Below, one piece after another: positions 1-7,600 of a stretch of 8,197 nucleotides of DNA. The DNA is from Bacteroidaceae bacterium (GTDB lineage: Bacteria > Bacteroidota > Bacteroidia > Bacteroidales > Bacteroidaceae): NCBI GenBank assembly GCA_017961965.1, contig JAGCWG010000420.1:1-8197 (forward strand), given 5' to 3'. Position 1 is the stretch's first letter. Every line of letters starts with the position of its first letter. The translations under genes and the position numbers were made by a program. The notes below the pieces were generated by a model. The model had not been told where the DNA came from. It worked only from the letters and a program-made list of their open reading frames with translations, and did not search any database.

Positions 1-2479
1 GGATGCGGTACTCGCCCTCTTCAAGCTGCTTCTTCAACGTACCCTTTAGGACTTTGTATGTGTCCCAGTTGTTACTGGCTGTCTGAGTGACGTTGACCGT
101 TGCAAGGTTGGTTGACTTGCCGTCCTGCATGTAGCTGATGGCGAAGGCTGAACCTGTTGTACCAGATGATACTGTAGCTTCATAAGAGTAAGTACCAGCC
201 TCCTTTACATTAACTGTATATTCGTACCACTCACCCTTTGCAGTATATCCGAGCACATTGCCTGATGATGTCTTGACGATATCCACACCTTCGTTGTCGG
301 TACGGTAGCTTGCCTTACCCTCGTCCTTGTCATCGGAGTCGTGGAACGTGAGACCTTCACCACCCTTGTCAAAGTTCTCTGCCTCTATCGTTCCTGGGAG
401 TGTTACTGTGCGGTAAGGAACACGCTTATTGTTGACAACCACGCTCTTTGACGCTATCTTTGACTCCTTGCCTTCTGCATCTGTGGCAATGGCTGAAATG
501 ACAACGGTGCCCTTTGCTGTAGGTGTGTAAGTTGTTTCGTAACTGCTTGTAAGTGTACGTAACAATACATCGTTCACATAAATCTTCACGTTGCTGATAG
601 TGCTTGTTGGTGAGGATGCCGTAACGCTGATGTTTGATGCCGTACTTACTGTTGCTGGAGAAGGAGTGACATTGAGGGAAATCTTCATGTCATTATCAAC
701 CTCCACCTTCTTGAAGGTCAAACGGTCAAGATTGCACGCGCCCTTCATCCATGTTACACGTATTACGTTCGTACCCTCTTCAAGGGCTATGTTTGTACGT
801 CCGTGTACATTGCGGTATGACTCCCATCCGTAGTTAGGACAGTTGATGTCGCCACTGATATCCTGTGGCACTCCGTCCTTGACCACAGCAAGACGGACAG
901 CTGCTCCTGCTGCGTCGGCTGAGAGATATGCATCGTATGAGTAGATGCCGGCTTCCTTGACATTGACTGTATATTCGAGCCATTCGCCTGCCTGAGTATA
1001 GCCGATGGCATAACCCGATGATGCTGTCACGATATCCACGCCACCGCCGTTTGAACGGTAAGAGTTTGTTCCCTGATTATTGCCGTCGCTGTCATGATAA
1101 GAGATGCTTTCTGCACCTATGTCAAAGTCTTCGCCCTGAATAGTTCCAGGTATGGAGAGGTTCTTGTAAGCCTTGCGAGGATTGTAAGCCGTGAATCCGC
1201 CTATGCGCTCATACTTGTTGCCCTCAGTGTCATACACGATGGCCTTGAGGTCGTATCTGCCAAGTGCGGTAGCAGGAATGGTCACGGTATAAGGTGCCTC
1301 AGTAAGTGTGGCAACAAGAGTGTTCTTTGAATACAGCTCAACGCGTTCTATGGTCTTTGTACGAAGGGCTGCACGCACCTCTACAGGCACATCTTCTCCC
1401 TTCTCCACTCGTATGCTTGCTGGCTTGATATATACGGATGCCTCCTTCTTCATTCCCGGGAACGGGCTCTTGGCAGTCTTAGCCTTGTCGGATGCCATGT
1501 ACTCACGCAACCATGTCATGGCTGGACGGTCCTTGCCATCCTTGATGATGCCTGAGTTGCCATCCGGCGTCCATGTCTTGCCGTAAATGTATCCCCAGAG
1601 GGTGATACCTGCCACATAGTCAGCCTCCCACATGTAAGGAATCTGTTCCTTGTATCGCTGTTCCTGAAGGTTGTCGTCAGATGTGCCGATGTCATACTCC
1701 GTACTGTACATAGGCATCTTGAGAGCCGTCTGTATCTCGTTCATGGCTGACTTGAAGCTGTTGACGTCCATGTCCGTAAGGTCGTGTGACTGACATCCAT
1801 ATGCGTCTATAGGAGCACCAGCGTCACGAAGTGTGCGCACAAGCTCGATGAACTGAGTGCGTTGCCACTGGAACGTGTTGTAGTCATTGTAGATAAGGAT
1901 GGCATTAGGCCAACGCTCGTGCGCCATCTCGAATGCCTTGATTATCCAGTCAAATCCTGTCTTGCCGTCACCTCCGAGTGCGTTCTTGTAAGGAGCTGGA
2001 GCATGACCTGCCACAGCCTCGTTGACCACGTCTATCATCTCGAGGTTAGGATAATGCTTCTTGATGGCATCCATCCACTCCACGATAGCCTTGTACTGTT
2101 CGGAAGTAGATAGGTTGTCCATGAATCCAGGGTACTGTGAGCCCCAGATGAGAGTGTGGAACTTGAATGGGAAACCGTGACTCTTGGCGTAGTTGTACGC
2201 ATTGTCGCTGCCACCCCAGTTGAACGAGTTGCGCGAGCCCTCAATGGAACTCCACTTTGACTCATTCTCGCAGGTTATCTGATTCCAGAGAGTGTAGAAC
2301 TTCTCCTTGCCATAATCCACCTGATACGAGGTTGTAATGTTTCCGAGGAACTTGTCCGGATTGGTTGACAGCTGAGCCTTTGCGCCGGTAGATGCCATAG
2401 CCATAAGGGCAGTCAACAAACCGGTGACGACAGGTTTGCGCAAAATAGGCATTGAATACCCGTTAATGTTTTTAGTCAT
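1..2479 (-). CDS. Secreted GH10 endo-1,4-beta-xylanase with two Ig-like/CBM6 pairs (3' end outside window)
   Basis: This is one uninterrupted frame of 826 codons with the stop beyond the window edge. It probably cleaves internal beta-1,4 bonds of xylan. Residues 1-35 form a type I signal peptide ending AKA before Gln36; there is no lipobox cysteine. The GH10 domain spans about 37-335. It shows the substrate-site ENESKW (71-76), FHTLIWGSQ (107-115), the acid/base Glu154 in DVVNE, QSH (230-232), the nucleophile Glu261 in STEYDIG, and a late LWG with Trp303. Then follow Ig-like (about 346-432), CBM6-like (441-592), Ig-like (597-683) and a second CBM6-like module (692 onward, incomplete). The start at 2479 is chosen because an in-frame TAA lies three codons upstream; Met10 (2452) is an alternative that also leaves a signal peptide. 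The fold call is firm; xylan specificity is inferred from the family. A C-terminal secretion tail may follow outside the window. Confidence 0.93.
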   Translation of the reverse strand, partial: MTKNINGYSMPILRKPVVTGLLTALMAMASTGAKAQLSTNPDKFLGNITTSYQVDYGKEKFYTLWNQITCENESKWSSIEGSRNSFNWGGSDNAYNYAKSHGFPFKFHTLIWGSQYPGFMDNLSTSEQYKAIVEWMDAIKKHYPNLEMIDVVNEAVAGHAPAPYKNALGGDGKTGFDWIIKAFEMAHERWPNAILIYNDYNTFQWQRTQFIELVRTLRDAGAPIDAYGCQSHDLTDMDVNSFKSAMNEIQTALKMPMYSTEYDIGTSDDNLQEQRYKEQIPYMWEADYVAGITLWGYIYGKTWTPDGNSGIIKDGKDRPAMTWLREYMASDKAKTAKSPFPGMKKEASVYIKPASIRVEKGEDVPVEVRAALRTKTIERVELYSKNTLVATLTEAPYTVTIPATALGRYDLKAIVYDTEGNKYERIGGFTAYNPRKAYKNLSIPGTIQGEDFDIGAESISYHDSDGNNQGTNSYRSNGGGVDIVTASSGYAIGYTQAGEWLEYTVNVKEAGIYSYDAYLSADAAGAAVRLAVVKDGVPQDISGDINCPNYGWESYRNVHGRTNIALEEGTNVIRVTWMKGACNLDRLTFKKVEVDNDMKISLNVTPSPATVSTASNISVTASSPTSTISNVKIYVNDVLLRTLTSSYETTYTPTAKGTVVISAIATDAEGKESKIASKSVVVNNKRVPYRTVTLPGTIEAENFDKGGEGLTFHDSDDKDEGKASYRTDNEGVDIVKTSSGNVLGYTAKGEWYEYTVNVKEAGTYSYEATVSSGTTGSAFAISYMQDGKSTNLATVNVTQTASNNWDTYKVLKGTLKKQLEEGEYRI

Positions 2480-2526
2480 ATAAATTTAGTTTAGGTTTGT
2501 TTTTTTGGTATGTTAAAGAATTGTTG

Positions 2527-2545
2527 CAAATATACGACAAATATA
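2527..2545 (-). promoter_or_regulatory. Probable promoter -7 boxes of the GH10 gene
   Basis: Two copies of TATATTTG on the minus strand (2534-2527 and 2545-2538) match the Bacteroidales -7 consensus TAnnTTTG. The nearer one would give a leader of roughly 40 nt before the ATG at 2479. No clear TTTG-type -33 box is visible at the expected distance from either copy, so this rests on the -7 match and position. The leader just before the ATG is AT-rich without a Shine-Dalgarno site, as is usual in this phylum. Confidence 0.5.
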
Positions 2546-2616
2546 TTTATCATCATATATTTACTTACCGTTTTTTGTAAGAAAAGGCAAAAACGAAAAA
2601 GGAACAACAACTATGA

Positions 2617-2648
2617 TAAAAAAAATGTGCGCCTATGACGGCGCACAT
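2617..2648 (-). terminator. Intrinsic terminator of the efflux operon
   Basis: A perfect 9-bp stem (2625-2633 with 2640-2648, arms ATGTGCGCC and GGCGCACAT) encloses a 6-base loop. On the minus strand a run of eight T follows (2624-2617). The direction fits transcripts arriving from the outer-membrane factor gene, whose stop is about 230 bp upstream. It separates that operon from the xylanase gene. Confidence 0.85.
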
Positions 2649-2668
2649 AATTATGAATTTTGCATTAT

Positions 2669-2871
2669 TAATTCAAGTTTAGCTTGTAGTTAAATTGTAG
2701 TTAAAATGGAGTTATATAGGAAGTTAAAAAGACGTTTGATTGTTTGCGGATTATCTTGTAAAAACACTTTGCGATGGACATCCGTCTTTTTTACTCCACT
2801 TTAACTACTCTTTAACTCCTTTTTAACTCCTTGCAAGTAAAGCGTCAGCTGAACTTGCGAAACTTGAATTA
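2669..2871. repeat. 203-bp inverted-repeat block with four 11-bp tandem units in each arm
   Basis: The ends are 12-bp perfect inverted repeats (2669-2680 and 2860-2871). Inside, the left arm carries four units: TTGTAGTTAAA twice (2684-2694, 2695-2705), ATGGAGTTATA (2706-2716), then a 12-base TAGGAAGTTAAA (2717-2728). The right arm carries four 11-bp units in the opposite orientation: TTTTACTCCAC (2789-2799), TTTAACTACTC (2800-2810) and TTTAACTCCTT twice (2811-2821, 2822-2832). Both arms end inward in AAAAAGACG or its complement (2726-2734, 2783-2791), a 9-bp perfect pair around a spacer of about 48 bases (2735-2782). The block begins just after the outer-membrane factor stop and would be in the 3' UTR of that mRNA. 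It contains no open frame of note. It resembles a MITE or a dispersed intergenic repeat; its identity is unproven. Confidence 0.8.
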
Positions 2872-2880
2872 TTAATTGAA

Positions 2881-4281
2881 TCAGAGTTCCCCCTTTGCCT
2901 TGAGGTACTTCATGTATGCAAGTTGGTTCTGGTAGCGTGCCTCAATCTCGTTTGCCCTGGCTGTCTGCCAGAGCGCCTGTGCCTCAAGATAGTCGGAGAG
3001 AGGTTCGAGACCTACCTCGTACTGCTGACGCGACATCTTCATGTTCTCCTCCGCCTGAAGGGTGGCTTTGCGGGTGATGTCCAGTTCGAGTATTGACTCG
3101 CTGAAGTGGTTGGCACACTGGGTGAGTTCGAGAGTCATCTTCTCGTTCAGTTCCTCCTGCTCCAGTTGTGCAATATGCTGTTCGGCACGTGCTGAACGGG
3201 TCTTGTGAATACCCTCGGTGAAGTAGCTGATGACAGGAACCTTGACCGTAACTCCTACGGCAAAGGCACCATTGCCCTTGAAGAGTTTCTTGCCCGCAAG
3301 CTCCATTCCGTCAACATACGAATAGCTTCCGATGGCTGCCACGGTAGGGAGATAGTCACTCTGTACGAGCTTCACCTTCTTCTGTGCAAGGCGTATCTTG
3401 CCCATAAGGATGGAATACTCAGGGCGTGACTCGATGCCCGCCTGTGAGAGTGCCCTTGCATCAGGGCTGATGGCTGTCTCCCTTACACATTCCTCATCGA
3501 CGGTGATGTCTGAATGGAGGTCGATGCCCGTAACCTGACAGAGGTTCATGCAGGCAAGACGGTAGGCATTGTCTGCCTTCTGTATGTTCAGTTCCACCTC
3601 GTTGAGCTTGACCTGTACCTTGAGGGCGTCATTGCGTGTGCGGAGTCCGTGACGGACGGCTGCGTCCACGTTCTTCTGCAACTCGTCAAGGAGTGCCTTG
3701 TAGCTTCGTGCCACCTCGGTCATCTGCTTTGCCTTGACGGCAAGGAGATAAGCCTCCGTGGTGTTGACGATGACCTGACTCTCGGTGAGACGTACGTTAC
3801 TCTCTGCCATCTCCATACCGATGCGCGACATCTCGTAGGCAGCAGTAATCTTTCCACCTGTGTAGAGCGGTTGTGTGAGTACGGCTGAGCCGAAGAAGAT
3901 GTTCTTTGCCTTGAACTCGATGGACGGGTCCTGCAACTGTAGCTGTGAGAGTCCTCCGAGCTGCTGCTGTGACATCATGCCTGACTGAAGCAAGGCTGGT
4001 GCCATCTGTGTGAGCATACCCTTGGCGATGTTGTCCATAGGCAGCACGAGATTGGCAGAGCCCCAGCTGTAGGCATCGGCTGCCATGAGGTCGAGGTTAG
4101 GGAGATAGTTGGCACGGTATGACTTCATGTCGCTCGTAACCTTGTTCTCCTGTTCGCGGGCAGACTTGAGCGACTTGTTGTGTTCAAGTGCCATCTTGCG
4201 GCACTCGTCAAGCGTCAGTTTCTGTGCCATTGATGCTGAAGACAAGGCAAGCAGACATATTATAAATGATATTTTTCTCAT
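2881..4281 (-). CDS. TolC-like outer-membrane efflux factor of the RND system
   Basis: This 466-residue protein is the expected size for an outer-membrane factor: a trimeric channel that carries substrates from the RND pump and adaptor across the periplasm and outer membrane. A type I signal peptide is visible (residues 1-19, cleavage SMA before Gln20), with no lipobox. The family's internal duplication shows: YLPNLDL (59-65) against YLPTVAA (310-316), and the strand region QPLYTGGK (137-144) against VKVPVISYFTEG (346-357). Long helical segments rich in Glu, Gln, Lys and Ala occupy about 145-250 and 360-460, matching the coiled-coil barrel. The ATG at 4281 sits directly ahead of the signal peptide; there is no Shine-Dalgarno site. 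It lies 392 bp downstream of the pump gene on the same strand, with no TAnnTTTG box in the gap, so it is probably co-transcribed. The substrate cannot be told from sequence. Confidence 0.95.
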   Translation of the reverse strand: MRKISFIICLLALSSASMAQKLTLDECRKMALEHNKSLKSAREQENKVTSDMKSYRANYLPNLDLMAADAYSWGSANLVLPMDNIAKGMLTQMAPALLQSGMMSQQQLGGLSQLQLQDPSIEFKAKNIFFGSAVLTQPLYTGGKITAAYEMSRIGMEMAESNVRLTESQVIVNTTEAYLLAVKAKQMTEVARSYKALLDELQKNVDAAVRHGLRTRNDALKVQVKLNEVELNIQKADNAYRLACMNLCQVTGIDLHSDITVDEECVRETAISPDARALSQAGIESRPEYSILMGKIRLAQKKVKLVQSDYLPTVAAIGSYSYVDGMELAGKKLFKGNGAFAVGVTVKVPVISYFTEGIHKTRSARAEQHIAQLEQEELNEKMTLELTQCANHFSESILELDITRKATLQAEENMKMSRQQYEVGLEPLSDYLEAQALWQTARANEIEARYQNQLAYMKYLKAKGEL

Positions 4282-4415
4282 AACAATCGTTTTTATATGA
4301 AGTCAAGAAGTTTTTTTAGAACGAAAATTTAGAACTTTTCTCACCGAAGGTAAAATTAAAGAAAATTCATTCTTTAATTTATAATTTCAAGATTATGCAT
4401 TAAGAACATAGTCGT

Positions 4416-4579
4416 GCCGCAAAGCGGCCAATTAGAAAAACCAAAGAAAACATAAGAAAACAATTTTTACTTTCCAAGGGAAAGTTGAACAAAAGAAAAC
4501 CTTCTCAAAAAAAAGAAAATGTTTTTATCTGTTTTTGTTTGTTTTTATCTGTTTTTTCTTCGTCCGCACCTTTGGTGCG
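4416..4579. repeat. Three short palindromes, each with a three-base loop
   Basis: Inside the fold-back element are GCCGC-AAA-GCGGC (4416-4428), ACTTTCC-AAG-GGAAAGT (4469-4485) and CGCACC-TTT-GGTGCG (4565-4579). The stems are 5, 7 and 6 bp and perfect, and their sequences are unrelated. No U-run follows on the minus strand as in a normal terminator, so they are listed as structural repeats only. Confidence 0.7.
4521..4560. repeat. Phased T-tracts: four 10-bp units (20-bp direct repeat)
   Basis: Four consecutive 10-base units each begin with G followed by at least five T: GTTTTTATCT, GTTTTTGTTT, GTTTTTATCT, GTTTTTTCTT. Units 1 and 3 are identical, giving a 16-base direct repeat at 20-bp spacing (4521-4536, 4541-4556). 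On the other side of the element, A-tracts recur at about the same 10-bp step (4436-4440, 4447-4450, 4457-4460). Tracts in phase with the helix are known to bend DNA. Confidence 0.65.
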
Positions 4580-4662
4580 ATTCCCTAAAAAATTTTATTT
4601 AATTTTACCTTCGGTGAGAAAAGTTCTAAATTTTAGTTTAATAAATAACTTCCATACTCCTT

Positions 4663-4674
4663 ATTCTATAGAAT
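4663..4674. repeat. 12-bp perfect palindrome at the RND stop codon
   Basis: ATTCTATAGAAT reads the same on both strands and overlaps the last base of the RND gene's TGA (4676-4674). It could be a protein-binding site, part of a weak hairpin, or chance in AT-rich DNA; nothing else supports a function. Confidence 0.35.
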
Positions 4675-7600
4675 CAATGTACCTTGAAGAAGAGTGCATA
4701 GAGCACTGGAATGAAGATAAGTGTGATGAGCGTACCCATGAAGAGACCACCCATGATGGTTACGGCAAGCGAGCCGAACATGGCATCAGGTACGAGCGGA
4801 ATCATACCGAGGATGGTGGTGAGCGACGCCATCATGACAGGACGGAGACGGCTCTTGGATGAGTTGATGAGTGCCTCGCGTGGCTCCATGCCCTGCTCTA
4901 TCTCAAGACTTATCTCGTCCATGAGCACGATACCGTTCTTAATCATCATACCTATGAGTCCCAGCACTCCGACGATGGCAACGAATCCGAAAGCCTTACC
5001 AGAGATAAGGACTGAAGGGATGACGCCGACGAGGATGAGCGGAATGCAGAGGAAGATGATTGTCGGCTTCTTATAATCCTTGAAGAGCATGATGAGGATG
5101 AGTATCATCATCACTATTGCCATCGGGAAGGCATTGAACAGATACTTCATACTCTGGTCGCTTGCCTTCTTCTCACCCTCCCATGAGAGCGAATAGCCCT
5201 CTGGAAGCTGTATCTTCTCTCTATCCTTGGCTATTGCCTTGCGGGCTGCCTCTGTTCCTACTCCAGGACGAGGGCTGCACTGGAGGCGCTGTGTACGTTC
5301 GCCGTTATAGCGCATGACGACAGGTTCTTCCCACTTAATCTTCACTCCGTGGGCAACCTGACTGAGAGGTGTCGTCTGACCGAGTGACTCAAGGATGTCG
5401 TCCTTGTTCATGGCTCCCGTCACTACCTTCCTTACTGTTGTCATGTTGAAGATGCTCTTGATGTTAGGAAGCGTACCGAACACACTCACATTGTTGAGGT
5501 TCTGCACCTCATCACCATTGCTGTCAACACACTTGACGTATATGTTCTCAGGATTGAGTCCGTCATAGAACTGACCGATAGGTATTCCACCAGCATACGT
5601 AAGCATGGAGAGGGAGATGTCGGCACGAGTAATGCCGCTGTTGCGGGCAGCTGCCTGATTGTAATCGACCACGAGAGTAGGAACGAGTGGTTCCCAGTCG
5701 GTAGTAGGCAGATAAACCTTGTCGCTCCTGCGCACGATAGCCATTGCGCTGTCCGTAAGCGAATGGAGCACCTGTGGGTCAGGACCGTGGAAGCACGCCT
5801 CGATAGGATACTTCTTGAACATGAGGTTGTATCTCTTGAACTTGACGTATGCATCAGGGAAATTGTCGGAAACAAGCTTCTGGAGGCTGTCCATCTCGTC
5901 AACGAGCGCACCAGGCGACTCGAAGTCGATGATAAGCTCTCCGTAAGAGAGTGACGGAGTGGCAATGCTGCGGACAAGGTTGTAACGGCTTGGAGTTCCG
6001 CCTACGGAGGCAGTAATACTCTTGACCGACTTACTGTTGGCACGGATAAGTTCCTGTATCTTCACGAGGTCAGCCTCCACCTGAGTAGAGTTGCTACCCT
6101 CAGGAAGCTTGTACTCCATGTACAACTGGTCATACTCCATATCAGGAAAGAAAGCCTGATTGAGGAACTTATAGCACAATCCGCTCACGGCAAGGAGTGC
6201 AACGGCAACTCCCACCATTGTCCAGCGGAAACGAAGTCCGAGCGTAAGAATCTTTTCGAGCACATCGTATGCCTTGCCCGAATAGAGGTCAACGGACGAA
6301 TCCTTGTCGTCCCCTACTGCATCATTGGTCTTGAACATACGGTCAGCCATGATAGGAACATGCACGAGGGCAAGAATCCAGCTGAGGAGCAACGATACGG
6401 CAATGACGATGAAGAGGTCACGCACATATACTCCTGCCGAATCAGGGCTGAGGAAGATTGGCAAGAAAGCAAGAATGGCAATGAGCGTTGCTCCGAGCAA
6501 TGGCATTGCCGTCTTGGCACCTATCGACGTGAGTGCCTCTATACGTGACTTGCCCTGCTTGATGTCGATAAGAATACCGTCAACAATGACGATGGCATTA
6601 TCCACGAGCATACCCATGGCAAGGATGAACGATGCAAGCGAAACACGCTGGAGCGTACCGTCAAAGCCGTTGAGGATAAGGAACGAACCGAACACGATGC
6701 TGACGAGGCTCATACCAATCATGATACCACTCTTAAGTCCCATGAAGAAGATGAGGACGACAACAACGATGATGACCGACTCAAGAAGATTGATAAGGAA
6801 CGTGTTGAGGGCATTGCTCACACGCTCTGGCTGGAAGAACACCTTCTCGCACTTGACACCGGCAGGCATACGCTTCTCAAGTTCGGCAATCTTGTTTTCC
6901 ACCTTCTCACCCACCTTGAGGATGTCATAGCTCGTGAGACAGGAGACAGAGATTCCGAGAGCACGTTCGCCATTGCGGAACATCTCATTGCGTGTGGTAT
7001 GCTCATAGTCCTCAACGATATCAGCAATATCCTTGAGACGAATCTGGTCGTCATCATGACCAGCAATAAGCATGTCGGCAATATCCTCTACGTTATTGAA
7101 CTTGTCGTTCACAGTCACACGCACACGCTTGTCACCATTGTCCCAATAGCCAGCATAGCTTGTCTTGTTCTGGTTGTTGAGAGTGGCAAGAACCTCCGTA
7201 GGGAGCACACCAAGGTGAGCCATACGGTCTTCGCGCAACTTGATTTCGATACACTTGCTACGAGCACCGTATATCTCGACTCGGCTCACACCGTCAATGG
7301 CAACAATCTCACGCTTCAGGAGTTCGGCATAATCGGAGAGCTGGCGGTCGCCAAGACCATCGCCCACAAGGGCATAGAACATACCATAGACATCACCGAA
7401 GTCATCCCTAACCATAGGTACGGAAGCACCAGCAGGCAACTTTGCCTGCACGTTGCTCACCTTACGACGCAGCAAGTCCCACTCCTGTTCCACGGCATCA
7501 TTAGCCACAGTCGTCTGAAGCTCGACAGTAATGAGTGAGAGGTCGGCATACGAAGCACTCTGAACATTATTGACCGAAGGCATCTCACGTATAGCCTTCT

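Larger units (their letters stand above)
4324..4634. repeat. 311-bp fold-back element with 37-bp perfect terminal inverted repeats
   Basis: Positions 4324-4360 and 4598-4634 are exact reverse complements over 37 bp; allowing one mismatch (4361 against 4597) the match reaches 44 bp (4324-4367, 4591-4634). Each arm carries a small ACC-GAA-GGT palindrome. The interior is very A/T-rich, with purine-rich A-tracts on the left, T-tracts on the right, and three hairpins with three-base loops. No convincing gene or transposase is inside. No clear target-site duplication was found at the arm ends. A weaker GAAGTT/AACTTC pair outside the arms (4307-4312, 4647-4652) could mark a wider boundary. The element lies between the RND pump and outer-membrane factor genes and would fold into a long hairpin in their shared mRNA. 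It looks like a MITE or similar non-autonomous repeat; that identity is inferred. Confidence 0.82.

Noticed and set aside
591..2265. Several open frames of 74-92 codons on both strands across the left 2.3 kb
   Set aside because: The single minus-strand frame 2479-1 encodes a recognisable GH10/Ig/CBM6 protein over this whole stretch, so the shorter frames are shadows.
2669..2871. CRISPR array
   Set aside because: The repeats are 11 bp, directly abutting, without unique spacers between units and inverted between arms, which does not fit a CRISPR array.
3514..3888. 124-codon plus-strand open frame within the outer-membrane factor gene
   Set aside because: It is antisense to a complete, family-typical TolC-like protein and is explained by codon bias of that gene.
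4324..4634. Complete insertion sequence
   Set aside because: There is no transposase frame inside and no clear target-site duplication. At most it is a non-autonomous or degenerate element.
4485..4862. 125-codon plus-strand open frame starting in the fold-back element
   Set aside because: The first part translates simple A/T-rich repeat DNA (Lys-rich then Phe-rich) and the rest is antisense to the RND gene. There is no conserved domain or promoter.
5486..5977. 163-codon open frame on the minus strand, in another frame of the RND gene
   Set aside because: It overlaps the conserved porter half of the pump, and its Ser/Arg/Leu-rich translation matches no family. It is a frame shadow.
6304..6930. 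208-codon open frame on the plus strand inside the RND gene
   Set aside because: It lies wholly antisense to a well-conserved pump gene. Its translation is low-complexity (rich in Ser, Met, Arg and Thr), as expected of a mirrored coding frame.
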